A stretch of 64,000 bases of DNA from Ciborinia camelliae (GCA_025890175.1 JANPYM010000006.1:1210376-1274375), one strand, 5' to 3'; positions 1-13,804 are shown, numbered from the stretch's first letter. Numbers and translations: made by a program. Notes: generated by a model from the sequence alone, not told the origin.

Positions 1-1735
1 TATCATTTTGTTTGGATTTTATCTGTTTGTTTATATCTTTTTTCCTTTCCAAGGTTATTATTTGCTTTACTTTCTATATAATATGTAATATCTTGAGATG
101 AGGTCTAACGGCTTGTTATACGTAATGGGGCTAGATGCATACTAAACGATTTATTGGTTTGAAAACAAGAGTATGGCGGCAGATGAGAGGTACATTCATA
201 TAATTTGGATATGATATGGCATGAAGATACGTTGATGAAGATAATTAATGCTTTGATCTACCGAAGCATCATCCGATTCTTCTGATTCTTCATTATTCAA
301 AGAGGAAGTTCTTACGAAGTTATAACTGGGGGTTTTGGAAGGTCTAAAAGTTAAAACCATCCCTAGTAGTCAGTCCCTAGGTACCTAGCAAGCATTGATC
401 TGTGTGGAAATCCACCCATTAAGCGGTGCCGGAATCCTTTGCGATTGGTCCACAGAATGAAAGGAAGGCTTGTGAAGGCTTGTGAAACGCTGGAATCTGG
501 AGTCGTTTAAGCCTGGAGAGATTCGCCCTTTTCCATACAGCTCCATCCTTTCGTACCTGCATTTCCGCAGCTGCTAGAAGTATCGTGCAACAATGCAGGG
601 ACCTTAAACTGGGGAGCAGATAACTTGACAACTTGACACCTCGACAATTCTTCTGCCTGCGGGATAAAATTCAAGGAAAGTTCATGTACCTAGATATGGG
701 TATGTATTATTGATGGGACGAATAAGTCACGATGTACTGTATATTGCCTTGACTACCTAGGTAGGTAGGTACCTGGTACAATTCCGAAACCGCGAAACTC
801 CGTAGGTACGAAACCAGCTGAAGTTTCTTAGCTAGCAGCCTAGCACTACGCTTGAAGTTTGAAACAAATTGCAAAGGTGCTCAGATGATCGATCAACAGA
901 TTAACAAAAATGTCCCGATGCGTACTGTAGTTCTTTAACTACCTACCTCGATACACAATGACGAAAATATGTTCGGATGAAAAAGTTCTAGTCGCTGTTA
1001 CGATCTCGAATCTCGTCTCGCACAGTCATCTAATCAGATTGCGTCGGTGTGTAACGTGTATAACTACCTAGGTACCAGGTACCTAGCTAGGCAGGCACTA
1101 TCTTAAGAAGAAGACTTGACTCGACAGACCAGACTGCTGGCTGCAGTGCTGGTGAGATCATCATCATTCGTGTAAGCGTGAATAGACATCGCCGTTCAAC
1201 TGCAGACGAAAATAAATTACTTCAACATACCCACCTACATACTCTTCAACAAGGTCGATCCCATCCATCAATGTTGTAATACCCGTTCGTTCCTGTCAAG
1301 TTGTCAGCTCCAGAACCCAATAATCTTCTTCGAGTCTTCGACAGGGAAAACTCTGTCCTTATTTTCCACATATATGAGATAACCAAACTTCCTTCTAAGA
1401 ATCTATAATACTATACCCCCCTTCCCCCTCTATACACTTGGCAAGTTGGAACATCAGCGGGGCACCGGTCCCAAAATTCCCACCTCTTATACCTATTATA
1501 CCTCAACTAGGTAATTAAGCATATCATGATCGTACATCTCACTACCTAACAATGACAATCAAAAGTTCTGGATCCAAACCGATTCCAATTCTAATTCTTG
1601 TCCTTCGGAGAATTCAGAATTTTTTTTTCTTCGCTAATTCATATTGTAACATGGTCATCCATCCCCCTACTGGAGATTTCTACCTACCTATAGCCTTCGA
1701 CTCTTTGAGGCCGTTCGTTCATCTCTTCATTATTG

Positions 1736-1756
1736 GGTAGGTAGGTAGGTAGGTAT
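1736..1756. repeat. (GGTA)n microsatellite
   Basis: Five perfect GGTA units lie in a row just after a patch of ACCTACCTA on the same strand (about 1681-1690). The two patches could pair as complementary arms. The motif recurs across the intergenic DNA of the window. Confidence 0.85.
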
Positions 1757-3486
1757 TATTAATTCTCTTCTCTTCATAGGTCGGGCGCGTTTTTTTTTTT
1801 CAGTCTGAAATGTGGGTGGGTACGAGGTTGGCAGCGTGATGGATGTGACTGATGTCCCGATCGCTGTGTGAAGAAAAGAGTTCATCTCAAATATGTAATC
1901 GGTTCTCGAAAGGTTTGGTTCTTGTGGCCGGACGGCGGGCACCAGATCAGATCATCATCAAATTTCTCTTTTCATTCATAATTTCACATCCCGTGATTTT
2001 TTCAACTTCTCTTCTACATCACTACAAGACTACAACCAACAGACATCCACCGAAAATTCCGAAGATTTTCAATATTTAGGTTAGGTAGGTGGCTATTTGT
2101 ACGTGATATGATGTGATGCGATGCAATGAATATCTTCAATATTAACCTGGGTATGGTGTAAGAACAGTAAGTAACATCGGCGACCCTCCCGATGAAGAAA
2201 TGTTCCTCCGAACTTCAGATTCTCAGCCCTGAATCCTTATGTGCCTTGAGCCCTGTTAATAATCGAAGACAGACAGACAGACGGAAAGTTACATCACGTC
2301 ATGTTGTAACGATACCTACCTACCTTACCTACAGACAGCCTGACAGGCCCTTTCTTCCAGTAAAAGATTACATTGCCTACCCGGGGGGCAATCAACCCAT
2401 GCCAATGCCCATGCCAATGCGAACTTTCCCAGGCACCCGGCCAAAAGACCTCGGGGAGAGTTACAGAGTTACATACATACAGTACCTACATACAGCAACA
2501 GCCTGTACTCCATACAAGGCCAAACGAATAAATTACATTACTCGCTCGCACGCATTATTTCGTCAATCGATCGTAAATCGTAAATCGCAAATCGTACCTA
2601 CCTACCTAGCTAGGAGTGAAAAATCCCCGAGCCCTAAATATGGTTGAGATCGCGTTCCGGGTTACGGGTTATCCCTTGGGTATTGTGTTGTTTTGTAAAT
2701 GGAATGGGTGCTGGTATTGAAATGATACGCTAAGTACCGGGCGGTACTGTAGTAAATCCCGAGGTCTTTTTTTGTTGTTGTTGTTGAAGAAGAATTTAAT
2801 ATAGATGAGATGAGATAAGACGAGACGAGACGAGACAAGCACAGACGACGTAGATATTAGGCACCTCTTCAATCATGAAACTGCTCGCGATGACTAGGTA
2901 AGGTAGGTACTATAGGTAGGCAAGAGACTAAGCCTTAGGTTTGTAAGAAATTAGATAGAATGAAAAAGACAAAGATCAGACGAGGAAGGAGTGAGCACTG
3001 AGCACTGAGCACCGAGGAGTTCTGCAAGACTGCCACAATCCAATCTTTCTCTATATTTTTAATTTACAGCAATATGATCGTTCGATGATTACAATTATGC
3101 CATGGATGATGGTAAGATTTCATGCTTATGCTTATTTATGCTTATGCTTACCTACCTATACCTAGTATGCTCGAGTCAATCGGTCAGTCCAACGGGTCCC
3201 GTCGCTCCTTTCCTTCCCTCTTTGACGGCGGTTGGAGGTTGGACTCCATTTCCCCCTTTTCTGAATGAATGACCCCTTGGAATTCATGCAGATGCAGTAG
3301 GTAGGTAGTCGGACGGGAATTCCGTCACCTTACCTTACCCTAGGCACCTTACCGTGGACGCACTTCCTTTTTCATCGTTGTCGTTGTCGCATCTTCCCGT
3401 CGTTTTTTTTTTCTCAAATGATATCCTCCCAACCTGAACCTGGAATAACCGGGTTTGTTTACGCGAAACCGGCAGTGCCATTTCTT

Positions 3487-3510
3487 ACCTACCTACCTAC
3501 CTACCTACCT
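3487..3510. repeat. (ACCT)6 microsatellite
   Basis: Six perfect ACCT units. This is the longest pure run of the tetranucleotide that recurs, in both orientations, through intergenic parts of the window. Confidence 0.9.
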
Positions 3511-6500
3511 AATTATTGTTTCTTTTTTTTTTCCTCTTGGGAAGATAGATGGGGTTCGTAGTGCCGGCGCCCGCGGCCTTGAAAATTGAATCTGACTTCG
3601 TTTATTGAAAAGACTTTTTTTAACTGGGGTGGTGCCGTATCTCAGCTGCTTGCTGCTTTCATCTACAGAGTAGATGGCGTCGGCGCCTTCGTGTTCGAGG
3701 AGATTACCTCTAGGTAGCCATGAGCATGAGGGTGTGCACGTGATTCTATATTTGGTCTTGCTTGCCCCTGTTTCTTGTGCAATCTTCCCGCTTGCTTGGT
3801 AGAGAGATGCTTATTATTTTTTCCGTTCTTCATTGAGGTTTTTTTTGGTTTTTCTTGTTCTGCTTCTATATCACTGTCGCATCTTTTTGAGCACTGTGTC
3901 GGAAGTCCGCGACGCCACGCTTGCTGAGCCTCATTGCGTAGCTCGTAGCTCGTGGCTATGTTTTCATATAACCCCATCCGGGACAATCTATCAATAGGTT
4001 GTCTCAATTCCTCCAAAGTCAAGGACTCTGGCTGTTAGTTTGCTCGCCGCGTGTCAGCGTGAAGTTTGTGTAACATTTCGCGCCTATACTGTTGAATATT
4101 GAGGAACGGTAAATACACGCCAAAGGGGTTTGTTTGCAAATACGAGAATAGAAAAGGGACATGGCGATTAGGGTCGTGAAGTTCTTGTCCTTGGTATTAT
4201 GGCCCTTTGGATACTATAAGTGGTGTACATATAAGTCTATCTATTCGTATACCACGTTTCCACACTGTTTCATGTGTTTCTCGGAGGAATCTTAGCCATA
4301 TACTATAAGTATATATTACAAGTGTATACCTATGTAACGACACTACAATAGTTGGACCCAGCCATCAGCCTCCTCTTCCCCTCAAGTTTGAACACAAAGT
4401 ATTTCTAGCATTCTCAATTCCTAGCCCCCTTTAGAATCTCATTCGGTCATCTCTCCCTTCTCATACCACTTACATATATTCCACATCCTCGAGCCACAAC
4501 TCATTACCTACCCAATGTTTACTTACATATCCACAATACATGCCAAAACTATATGAAATAAATGAGAAGCCGCATCTTTCTATAAGCAAGAAGTTTTGTT
4601 CAATTGGGTGAATCTTGGGAGAACGAGCCGATGGACAAGAATTCGGGGTGAATAGGTGGGAATGTGGAATGGGAGGGAATGTGTAATTGAGGTTGAGGAT
4701 ATCTTGCGAGGATATGGTGATGAAGGGTAGGACGAGAGTTTCTGCTGAGTGTGGTATTAAGTGCTACTGGGGAGATGAAGCGGTTGCCAGATGGCATGTG
4801 AAATCCCCGTTTCTTGATCCTTGTATAAGGTACGCCAGTGGCATGAAAAAGGATTGCAAGTGTTGAAATCATACTCGGAGATTAATATTGGGTAGATTGT
4901 TCATACCTAGAATATTTCTTCATGCAGACATGATGTTCGAGAATTTTGTTTGATCGACAGTATATCTACGAGAGGGTGAAGACATTAGTAATATCTTTTA
5001 GATGTATTATGCATCTCAATTCAATGTCAGTCACAGAGATTCTGCTTCAAATAGAAGATGGGATCTAGAATATTCACTAATGGATTTCTTGGACGAATGT
5101 CAAATTGGCAGATAGTCATACGACTTATTAAGATCTATGTCTTGATCAAAGCATATGCATGTAAAACTTTCGATGTTTAAGATTCCAGGTCTGCGACAGT
5201 GTACAAGGTAATTTGATGGGATAGCAGCAATTAATAAGTTAGTAATCCCCAATACATCTACCTGCACATATTAATCAATCCTTCAAGAACAATCCTTGTG
5301 TTCAAATGTCAAACACTTGAAATCAACTGCCACGTAAATCAAGTGAAATCCGCAGGTGATCTAGAACATAATACTTTTTAATCTCCATCATCTATCAATT
5401 TCACAATCTACATACCCACACCTTGTCTTTCCTCCAGCACCCTCCCATACTTCACCTTCGCATCGAGATCGATGAAACCCCAAAATCTGCAGCCTCATCC
5501 CAAAACGGACAAGTAGGAGGGAAATGATCTATGGATTTGTTCCACCGTGCCTGCCAAATCGGTCGTGTAACATTTTGGCACCACGCTAATGCCGGTAGAT
5601 ATAAATTACTTCGTCACCTCCCCTCTTCTTCGTTACAAATTTCCCCCAACAAAATAAAATCGAATCGAATCATCACGGTTTTCATATCTTCTATTTCTTG
5701 CATTTCAAAGGGTTGTGTCGCCTTCCTCTTGGGGATCTCATCCGATGTTGTGAAAAGATTCATTTATGGTATGGAGATTGGAAGCCGAGCGAAGTCGCTT
5801 GGGATATCAGGGCTAGTGGTTCCGTATTTTCATGCGCATGCGTATTTTGAGTCGTATTCATGGATCTTGGGAAAATGTTGAGTAGTATGCAGTGCTGTTG
5901 TATGAGCCAAGGTTGGATTCATAATGCGATGGTTTTTTTGGTATTGATTCGGTGACGAAGGGGTTGCAAAAGCGTGGAGAGCTGGGAATTGGTGTCACAC
6001 GTGATATTTAGGGGGATTTGAGAGGTGTTAATAATTAGAAGGGGTTTGATTGTAATATTGAGTGTCAGGCATGTGACTCTCACCACTTTCACAAGGAAGC
6101 GAATAGCTACGAGTGGGTGGCGTGAGATTCATCGGTAAGTCTCCAACTGAAATTACTTACGCACATGCTTGGACTACATGAAAGGAATTCGTCACGTTCA
6201 GTACTGAAAATTACGAGAACTAAAGGTATGCATGTTCGTTCCACTTCTGCTATTGTTTACGGGGCTCTGCATTCTATCCCCGAGGAAAACCAGTCTGCTT
6301 CCAGTTGCTGTCCAAAGAATATTGACGGCGACACAATTTTGCAATGCATTTGCTGGAATTGGCCTTCCAAAGGCTGTGGAACGATTTGAGCAGTTGCCCT
6401 ACTTCGTATTATACTATCCAGTCAAGTGTTGAAAAGAAATGGGTCGACGGCCAAGTGCAGAAAATCTGCCTGTTTACCTTCGTATTATGTTGTATCACAA

Positions 6501-8580
6501 TAGCGGTTCTTTTCAGCCTTGTATCATGCTCTCTCTGCGTTGAAGTTCATGCTTTTTTGCTCTTCTCTTCCTACTCCTTTATTTGAGCACTCCACCTGGT
6601 TGAAAAATAAAGGAATGAATCTGATGTTATATATCTCGAAAATACTACATGATTAGTTTCGTCGTACAGCTGGCTCTTCGGCAATATGGCAACATCTACA
6701 GATGAAACTACCCCAATTACCACAGTGTCCGTGTTCTCAGACGACCTCAATCGAATGTTGAGATGCGACTATTGAAGGCAAGAACGATGTTTGTCTATCG
6801 CATAGTACTTGCTCTGGACCTGCGGTAGTCATTCCAGTATGCAGCGTTGCGAGTCATGAGTGCCCCAATTTGTATTCGAATAGAATATTAATAAACGGGA
6901 ATTACATTACGGTGGTGAATAAGATTGAAATATCATTATATCTTGCTATCCATCTGCTGAGGTTCAGAACTTCTCTTTCACTGGTGCATCTTCCTGCTAG
7001 GTTCTGATACCACGGCACGTATTATCGAGTTAACTTATTGATACAGCTCAATCGAGCAAATACTTCACCTACCTATGTATAGGTATTGTCATATATATAT
7101 ATATTTGGCACATATAGTGAGTACCACTGTCTTGGATAATCTCTACGACTGACTATATATCCACAAATAATAGTCTCGTCCTCTTAACTGGAAATCAGAT
7201 GCACGACTGAGAAACCTCGGACACAGCTGCGGCGCAAGCTCTTGCAAAAGATACTCCGAATAGGAACTTAACTCGTCGATGAATGGAGTGAAGGGATAGC
7301 TCAGCATCATGGTGATGCATCTATCACCGCTCACAAAGCAGCAGCAACCATGGATCATGAACTTCCCGAAACGCAGAAATCGTAATAGATGTAGGTAGTT
7401 GGGATAATATTTTTGGGTTCACTAATGAAATGTTTGGCATCGTATCATATTATCGGTTGGTAGCTAGCTCGAATCTAGATATATGCCTTCCTTGTCGATG
7501 TTACATGAGCATGCCGGATTTTTCAGGAGAGTGATACGATTTATTCACTGCCACTCTACCACTTGTGAGAGCCGCTCGCTAAACCGGTTATTATTGAGTT
7601 TAAAGATGCGTCTGGGGGATCATATATGATGAACGAGAAAGGATTGGGAGATGGATTCGAGATAGATTGGGAGGATATGTTTTCTTTCTTTGGCTTGATT
7701 GGGATAAGGATGAGGTTGAGGATACTACCTCTTTTTCTTGATGCTACGGCTCAGAGCTTTAGCTAGGTATCCATGGCTTAAAGCCCTTGATTTATGGATG
7801 TCCTTTGGTCGTGTATATAAAAATCCCATGGTATCATGATTCATGAAGAGGATGGAGGACTGTATTCAATTATTACTATGAATATGCCGGAACATGCATC
7901 AGCGTGTTCAACGAGGTGAAACTTTAGTCATTGATGAGCCTTGCTCATGATTTTTTTACGATGAATTAATTAACCAAACTTCTAAACATATTAGCATGAT
8001 ATCGATTATTAGAAAAATTTATCAACGGGTTTGCGTTTGCCCTCGACTCTCGAGGCATAAATGGGTAATCTTCGGTATTGTATTGATCGGTCTCGGTACT
8101 TGAATTCCGCCCCTTCATCGCAAACTAGGTAGGTATCTATCCACCACTTCCAAGCGTTACCATCGAATATGTTTAAGAGGATCAGTAATTCAGAGTACGA
8201 ACCCTCCATGGATGATGGGAATTGATTTATACAAGAAATTGCAACTTGCGTGATGTTGCGATGGGAGGTTGTAATCATCTGAAGTCGAGTATGTCAGATC
8301 GGTGGTGAATGGTATGATGCAATCATGCTTGTTGTCAAGGAAACTTTATTTACGGGTATCAACCCCGCATTCTTACAAACCAGAGCAGATAAACCATTGC
8401 GGTATAAGAATTCAGGTTCCTGGCCGGCTCTATCTATAGGTATACAAAGTTTCAATCCTGCGATACAATAAGAAGAAAGTATCATCAATTGAACACATAA
8501 CAGCACCCAACACCATACAAACAACCTCATCTCCACTCAACTCCATCCCATCCCATCCCACCCACCCCCTTGAACAAAAA

Positions 8581-9502
8581 ATGACACCCACCCCACGAAT
8601 CCTCCTCCTCGGAGGCCACGGCAAAGTCTCCCTCCTCATGACCCCCAAAATCCTCTCGCGTTCCTGGACCCTCATCTCCATGGTGCGAAACCCGGATCAC
8701 ACACAAGATATCCTCGATGCGGCAGCCAAGGCATCATCCAAAGATGGAAAGGGAAATATAGAGGTCTTGGTGGAGAGTATTGAGGATGTGAAGAGTGAGG
8801 GTGATGCGAAGAGGATTTTGGAGAGCGTCAGGGCTGATTGGGTGATTTGGTGTGCGGGTGAGTTTTTACTTTTTGGGACCTTGGGAGATGTGGATGAATG
8901 CATGGGTTGAAGAATCCTATAGAATGCTGATACGAAATTATAATGTAGGAGCCGGGGGGAAAGGCGGAAAAGAACGAACCTACGCCATCGACCAAAACGC
9001 CTGTATCCACTTCATCCGGGCCTCGATCTCCACCCCCTCGATAACCAAATTCCTCCTCGTCTCCGCCCTCTCCAGTCGACGTTCGCGCGCTCCGTGGTGG
9101 TCGGACGAAGAGTGGAAATTTATTCGGAAAGTTAATGCGGAGTATCTTCCGGATTATTACAAGGCGAAGTTGGCGGCGGATCAAGCATTGGTGGTGCTTG
9201 GTCAGGAGAGAAAAGATTGGACGTGGATAGATTTGAGACCGGGGAATTTAAGTGATGAGGAAGAAACGGGGAAGGTTAGTTTGGGAAAAACGGGGGTGCA
9301 GGGGAAGGTTACTAGAGGGGATGTGGCCGAGGTCGCGGTTAGACTTTTGGAGATGGAAGGGCTGAGGAGTGGATATCTGGATTTGTTGAATGGGGACGAG
9401 GAGACGGGGGCGGCGGTTAATAGAGTGGTGGCTGAGGGGGTGGATTGTAGGGAAGGGGAGGAGTTTGAGGATTTAAAGGGAAGTGAGTTTTTGAAGCTGT
9501 GA
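8581..9502 (+). CDS. NAD(P)-binding short-chain dehydrogenase-like protein (atypical SDR)
   Basis: Two exons, 8581-8857 and 8949-9502, encode 276 residues. The 91-nt intron has a GTGAGT donor and a TAG acceptor, and joining restores the continuous motif WCAGAGGKGG. The N-terminal nucleotide-binding loop reads ILLLGGHGKVS (about residues 7-17). The second glycine-rich segment AGAGGKGG follows the fourth strand, and a Y-x-x-x-K-like segment (YYKAKLAAD) lies near residue 168. This arrangement matches the atypical extended SDR group that includes yeast YMR090W, whose substrates are unknown to me. Length is normal for the family (about 230-280). The ATG directly follows an A-rich stretch. The gene is convergent with the FAD monooxygenase downstream. 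The substrate cannot be predicted; I am confident of the fold and splice model. Confidence 0.85.
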
Positions 9503-10051
9503 ATTACTGGGAATGTAGGATTCGGCAACTGGTAAAAAAAATCTCTCGAAGAATCGTTTCAGACATGGACAAACTTATATAAAAAATAATCAGACCAAAA
9601 GATATGGATGGGGAAATCAACTTATCCCTCCTTCAAAACCGCGGTCCTCCTCCCCCTTCTGACACAAGTCATGGACAAAATACCGGTACGGGGAGTCAAA
9701 AACTCCATCTCCATGGATGGATAATCAGAAAGCACAAAAAAAATTTAAAAATAACATACAACAGTGGGGATTCGCTGGTGGTCACCCACCCAACTACTAA
9801 TCCACCGATCTGAAGCTTGTGTATGGCAGAGCGGACGGGATGCCCAATTCTCTTCAGTCTATGGTCGTATGTGGAAGATTCGGTTTAAATTCTCATTATA
9901 ATCTCCTTTATCGTTGGGATACATCAGCCATTTCCGCCCCCAATCCCCCCATCCAGCTATCCACCTCCTTCTCCTTGATCACCTCCATCTTTTTACCATC
10001 TTCCTTCTCCCTTTCCCAAACCCCCTTCACCCATCTCCGTTATTGACCCTG
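9503..10051. other. Convergent intergenic region
   Basis: This spacer separates the 3' ends of the SDR gene (plus) and the FAD monooxygenase gene (minus). It has an A-rich first third and a C-rich second half and must hold both 3' UTRs. No gene or repeat is evident. Confidence 0.6.
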
Positions 10052-11946
10052 TCACTCTACCATCCCCCTCATAATCCTCACCCCCCTTTCCCCCTCCCCA
10101 ACCTCATCATATCCCCAAATCGTCTCCGCAATCCCTCGCACCTCATCCTCGATCTTCCGCAGATCATCCGATATTATCGCATCTTCCATATCAAGCATCC
10201 GTCCATAGTAATTGCAGGTGGATACGGCGGTCGTGGCCCGTGGTTGTCGGATTTGCGTGTACGCTGTGAAGAGGGCTTGGAGGTTGCGGGAAGGGGGGTG
10301 AGGAGGGTGAGGAGGGTGAGGAAGGTGAGAAAGGAGAGTCGTGAGGATGTATACATCTTCGACTGTGGAATATCAAATTAGCTCGATTTTTTATATAGTT
10401 ATATAACGCATGATCCCATCCCCCATTAATAAATACAACACAACTAAATCCCCAAGAACGCAACCAAGAGATAGAAAAGCGGAAAAAAGTTAAAACGGAA
10501 AAGGGAGATCTTACTACCAAGACCAGCTCCCTGTCCAAAATGCGGAGCAGTGGTGTGAGCGGCATCGCCGATGAGCAGGAGAGGAAGGGTTGGGTGGTGA
10601 AAGGTGGGCGCGTTGGGGTGGTAGAATGCTGCCCAGTATGAGGGGGATTTGATGAGCTAGAGGGGTGTATTAGCGAGGTTTGTTTTGGGGTGCGCTTGGG
10701 GATTGGGATTGGAATTGGGTAACATGGGGGGATATGGGGAAAGGGGATTATTGGATATGGTAATAGAAGGAAGCTTTGGATGGGCGGATGATATGGAAAC
10801 TGAAAATAAACGTGAGATGCATGAGATATATTGAGATGTTTTAGAAAGAAATTACTTCATCCTAATTGAATACATCGATGGACATTGGAGAAGGAGATGA
10901 AAGCGACATTTCAAGTAAAGAAAACATAGAAAGCAAAACGAAACAAAAATTGTAAAATCAAAGAACTTATGACAACCTACCCTCATCATCCCCTCCACAT
11001 CCCTTCCCCACCTCCCATCCAAATAATCCTTTTCCAATTCGCTCTCCACATTTTCCCTCACCCAATTCCCTTCCCAGACCCCCTCCTCCCTATTCGCCCA
11101 CGCAACTACATTCATACTCTTCCCCCCCTCCACCGGAAACGCAACCACATGTCCTCCATGCCCCAAATAAAACATCCGCTGTCCCGCCTTCTCCCCGATA
11201 CTTTTCTTCGCTTCTTCCATGGGTATCAATCCTCTATAACATATTTTCCCGGTAAACCGGGCTTTGAGAGCCTCGGCGTTATTGGTGGGTGTGAGTACCA
11301 GATCCCGAACGATAGATTTGACGCCGTCGGCACCAATCACTAGATCTGCGCATGAGGTTGTGCCGTCTTGGAATTGTAGCGTGACGTTAGAATCTGGAGA
11401 CGGAGAACTGCATGATGAAGAGGGGACAATTCCTATCAAACGTTTGCCAAACCTCACATCGCAAGAAGGAGGAAGGAGTTTGATGAGGAGATCCATCAAA
11501 GTTCTCCTATGTGCAGTACTCTGTCCCTCCCTCCCCTCTTTCATTCTTACTTGTGCGATTCTCCTCCCTTCCCAGTCTCCCCCCTCGTTGACGTTAATCT
11601 CATTCTTTTTCTTTCCTTGTGAACTACCCACTCGGTCACCCACCACAAACTCCCACCATACATCGTCGTCGCCCCAATTCGCAATAGCTTTATAATTTTC
11701 CCAGAATTCGGGATGGAGTAATTTCATGATTCGATGCCCACTTGCGCCGAATCCAATGCCGGCTCCGATTTCAGAGTAGCTGTGGTGTGATTCGTAGATG
11801 GTGTAGCGGAGGTGCGAGCGCTTGTGGGGAGGAAGGGCGGAGATGGATAGTGCGAGTGTGAGACCTGTTAGGCCAGCACCGATTATGGCGATGTTAAGGG
11901 GCTCGCCTGTTTCGGGGGCTGATTGGGATGGGAGGGATTGTGCCAT
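10052..11946 (-). CDS. FAD-dependent aromatic monooxygenase (salicylate hydroxylase-like)
   Basis: Three exons on the minus strand, 11946-10981, 10656-10515 and 10362-10052, encode 472 residues. The Rossmann FAD motif IAIIGAGLTGL lies near residue 19, the second FAD/NADPH motif VIGADGVKS near residue 210, and the ribose-binding motif LIGDAAH with PHFGQGAG in exon 2; exon 3 starts with IEDVYIL. This order is diagnostic of group A flavoprotein monooxygenases of the salicylate/6-hydroxynicotinate type, which hydroxylate an aromatic ring using NAD(P)H and O2. No signal peptide is seen, so the protein is probably cytosolic. I start at the ATG at 11946. An in-frame ATG at 12123 would add 59 residues unlike the family. 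Intron 1 (324 nt) is long for this genome, so a small missed exon there is possible. The actual substrate is unknown. Confidence 0.85.
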
Positions 11947-13007
11947 GATTGTGAATGCTAGAATTGGTTTTGGGGATGTGATTGTAAATGTGTATATTGA
12001 AGATTTTGGGAGGAAAGATGTGGTCTGGATAGATGTAACGTTCGGTATTGTCAGTGGAAACTCGCTGATAAGGGGGAGAGTCCAGTTGGTTATTTGGTAG
12101 GAAGAGGCATGCAAATTCAACACGAACTATTGGATTTGAACCACGAATCAATACTATAACAACCAGAAGAAGATTTCGCAAGTCAAACACTGACTGATTC
12201 TAATATTGTAGAGTCAAAAGAGGGTAGCAGGATAATGATATAGTAACAGAGACAGAAAGGCACCGAAGATCCCGCTGCAACACAAGGCGGTAACTGCGGG
12301 AAGATAGAACACCGAAGGAGATGTTTCAAATACTAAGGAACGAAGAACGAATGACATACTTGCAGATCCTTCCGAAGGTTACAATGCATTGGGTATGTTA
12401 GGTAACGTCGGAATTAAATCCAAACCACGAATCTCAAGTGATTCAGCAACTTTCCGAAAGGAAGCTTAAGTGTGACATTCCCACAGAGGCAAAGAAACTG
12501 GTTATTTCTGACTTGTATTAAAACGATGTTAGGCTCCAATATGGTAATAACGATCATGGTGTGTGTATATCCTCGAGATTATACATTGAATATAACCAAC
12601 CTTCCTAAACCCTACAACAAGAATCCTACGTTCAATGATATATTTTAAATTAAACTCGAGACTTAACATCTAATGTCAGTCTAGATTGATATGAGAATTG
12701 TGTTTAGCTTATAGCCATGAAATTAGCCCCTTTTCGAGGCCTCACCTTTCAACTCGCCTTTTCCCATTTCAACTCATCAACTCCTCAACTTGAAGCTTTT
12801 CAAGGTTAAACAGTAAGCTATTTGTGATTTCCACGTATGACTGCAAAGTAAGTCAACTCCATTATCCTTACATTCATGTTATACAAAACATACAAAAGGC
12901 TGTGATATCAGAAGTTTCGTGAAACTTCTGCCTCCTATCAAATACCATATCGGTAAGGTAGCGAGAATCATGTCAGTAATCAATAGATATATCTAATAGC
13001 AGAGTGG
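11947..13007. other. Intergenic, no gene seen
   Basis: Upstream region of the FAD monooxygenase followed by about 800 bp without a credible reading frame. No repeats of note. Confidence 0.55.
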
Positions 13008-13804
13008 TTATCGACGAGACTTTCGAAACTCCCTCTCTCTGATCGATAGTCTTCTTTTACCAGCTGCTCTCGATGTATTTTCTATTCGCAGTAAAAGCGT
13101 GTAAATTGAAACAAGTACCGCAACACAAGAAGTTAGCCCTATCATGGATGTATATCCCAAGATGAAAAGCGGTGCATTGGCACTTACAAAACAAAGTGCT
13201 GATGCCATACCATTCAAATTACTAATTCTGTCTTGAGTTTCTATAGCAAAGCAATCCCATTGGTGACAATGCCTGGTAGGCTGGTACAAGTCCTGCTTCG
13301 AATAGCCCAAGGAAGAAACTCGTATCAAATCCTGCGACATTTGTGACGAGTCTCTTACCAATACCCACGATTTATATAAAATGCCAACTATATCAAAGAA
13401 AAACCCCGAAAGATATTCCAGACCAAAAAAAAAAGATTTCTCCAACTAGAAAGACCTGCGGAGAACTAAACTCAAGCAGTGCATTGCACAAAATCTCCAA
13501 GCCAATAAGAACTATAACGTCGATGATGAGAGCTCTGTTGAAGTCATTGTCTTTCATATGAAGATACTTCTGAAAGCCGAATATATTGGCTCTTCCCATG
13601 TTACCACGATCTAAGAGTGCAACCTGCCAAAAAGCAAAGAAAACTGGAAAAACATGAAGATCGATCTTCTAGATGAATTTTCGAAACTGTTTTGGAGATA
13701 CTGAGGTTGGAGTTGGTGGCTTGGGAAGAGTGATCCGGTGATTCGGAACCTTGGGGCTTTATATCATGCTTATTGTTTCTGTTGAATTCTTTCGCTATTG
13801 CCAT
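13008..13804 (-). pseudogene. Truncated MFS permease (allantoate/anion:cation symporter family)
   Basis: A decayed transporter gene. Reading the minus strand and switching frames recovers, in order: an N-terminal tail from the ATG at 13804; the first membrane segment ending in ALLDRGNMGRANIFGFQ; HMKDNDFNRALI with a CNALLEFSSP segment; the segment FFLGLFEAGLVPA around 13320-13280; and then directly the C-terminal end APLFILGYTSMIGL with the final helix and basic tail. These are hallmark pieces of Dal5-type allantoate permeases and their relatives. The protein should be about 480-520 residues with 12 helices. Here helices roughly 5-10 are missing and at least two frameshifts separate the remaining parts. 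It is therefore almost certainly non-functional. Confidence 0.8.

Larger units (their letters stand above)
1..8580. other. Gene-poor 8.6-kb stretch rich in simple repeats
   Basis: I find no convincing protein gene here. The longest open frames (for example 2192-2647 plus and 3663-4022 minus) are low-complexity, lack family resemblance and show no exon continuation. What stands out are many ACCT/AGGT runs, often joined as ACCTAGGT (about 750-775, 1065-1095, 1682-1756, 2310-2330, 2595-2612, 2895-2930, 3487-3510). There are also T-rich runs, short tandem duplications (GAGAC around 2820, TGAGCAC around 2995, GCTTAT around 3125) and a short (AT)n near 7095. It could include a long promoter or 5' leader of a gene outside the window. 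That is not shown by the sequence. Confidence 0.6.

Noticed and set aside
2192..2647. 151-codon open frame, plus strand
   Set aside because: Low complexity, contains simple-repeat translations (PMPMPM) and spans ACCT-repeat DNA. No family motif and no splice-linked continuation.
3663..4022. 119-codon open frame, minus strand
   Set aside because: Basic, repeat-poor sequence without a recognisable motif; isolated in a gene-poor region.
5531..6586. Several overlapping frames, some with a hydrophobic stretch (6232-6586)
   Set aside because: Different frames overlap without a consistent model; hydrophobic stretches arise easily from T-rich DNA.
9202..9528. 108-codon antisense frame
   Set aside because: Shadow of exon 2 of the SDR gene on the opposite strand.
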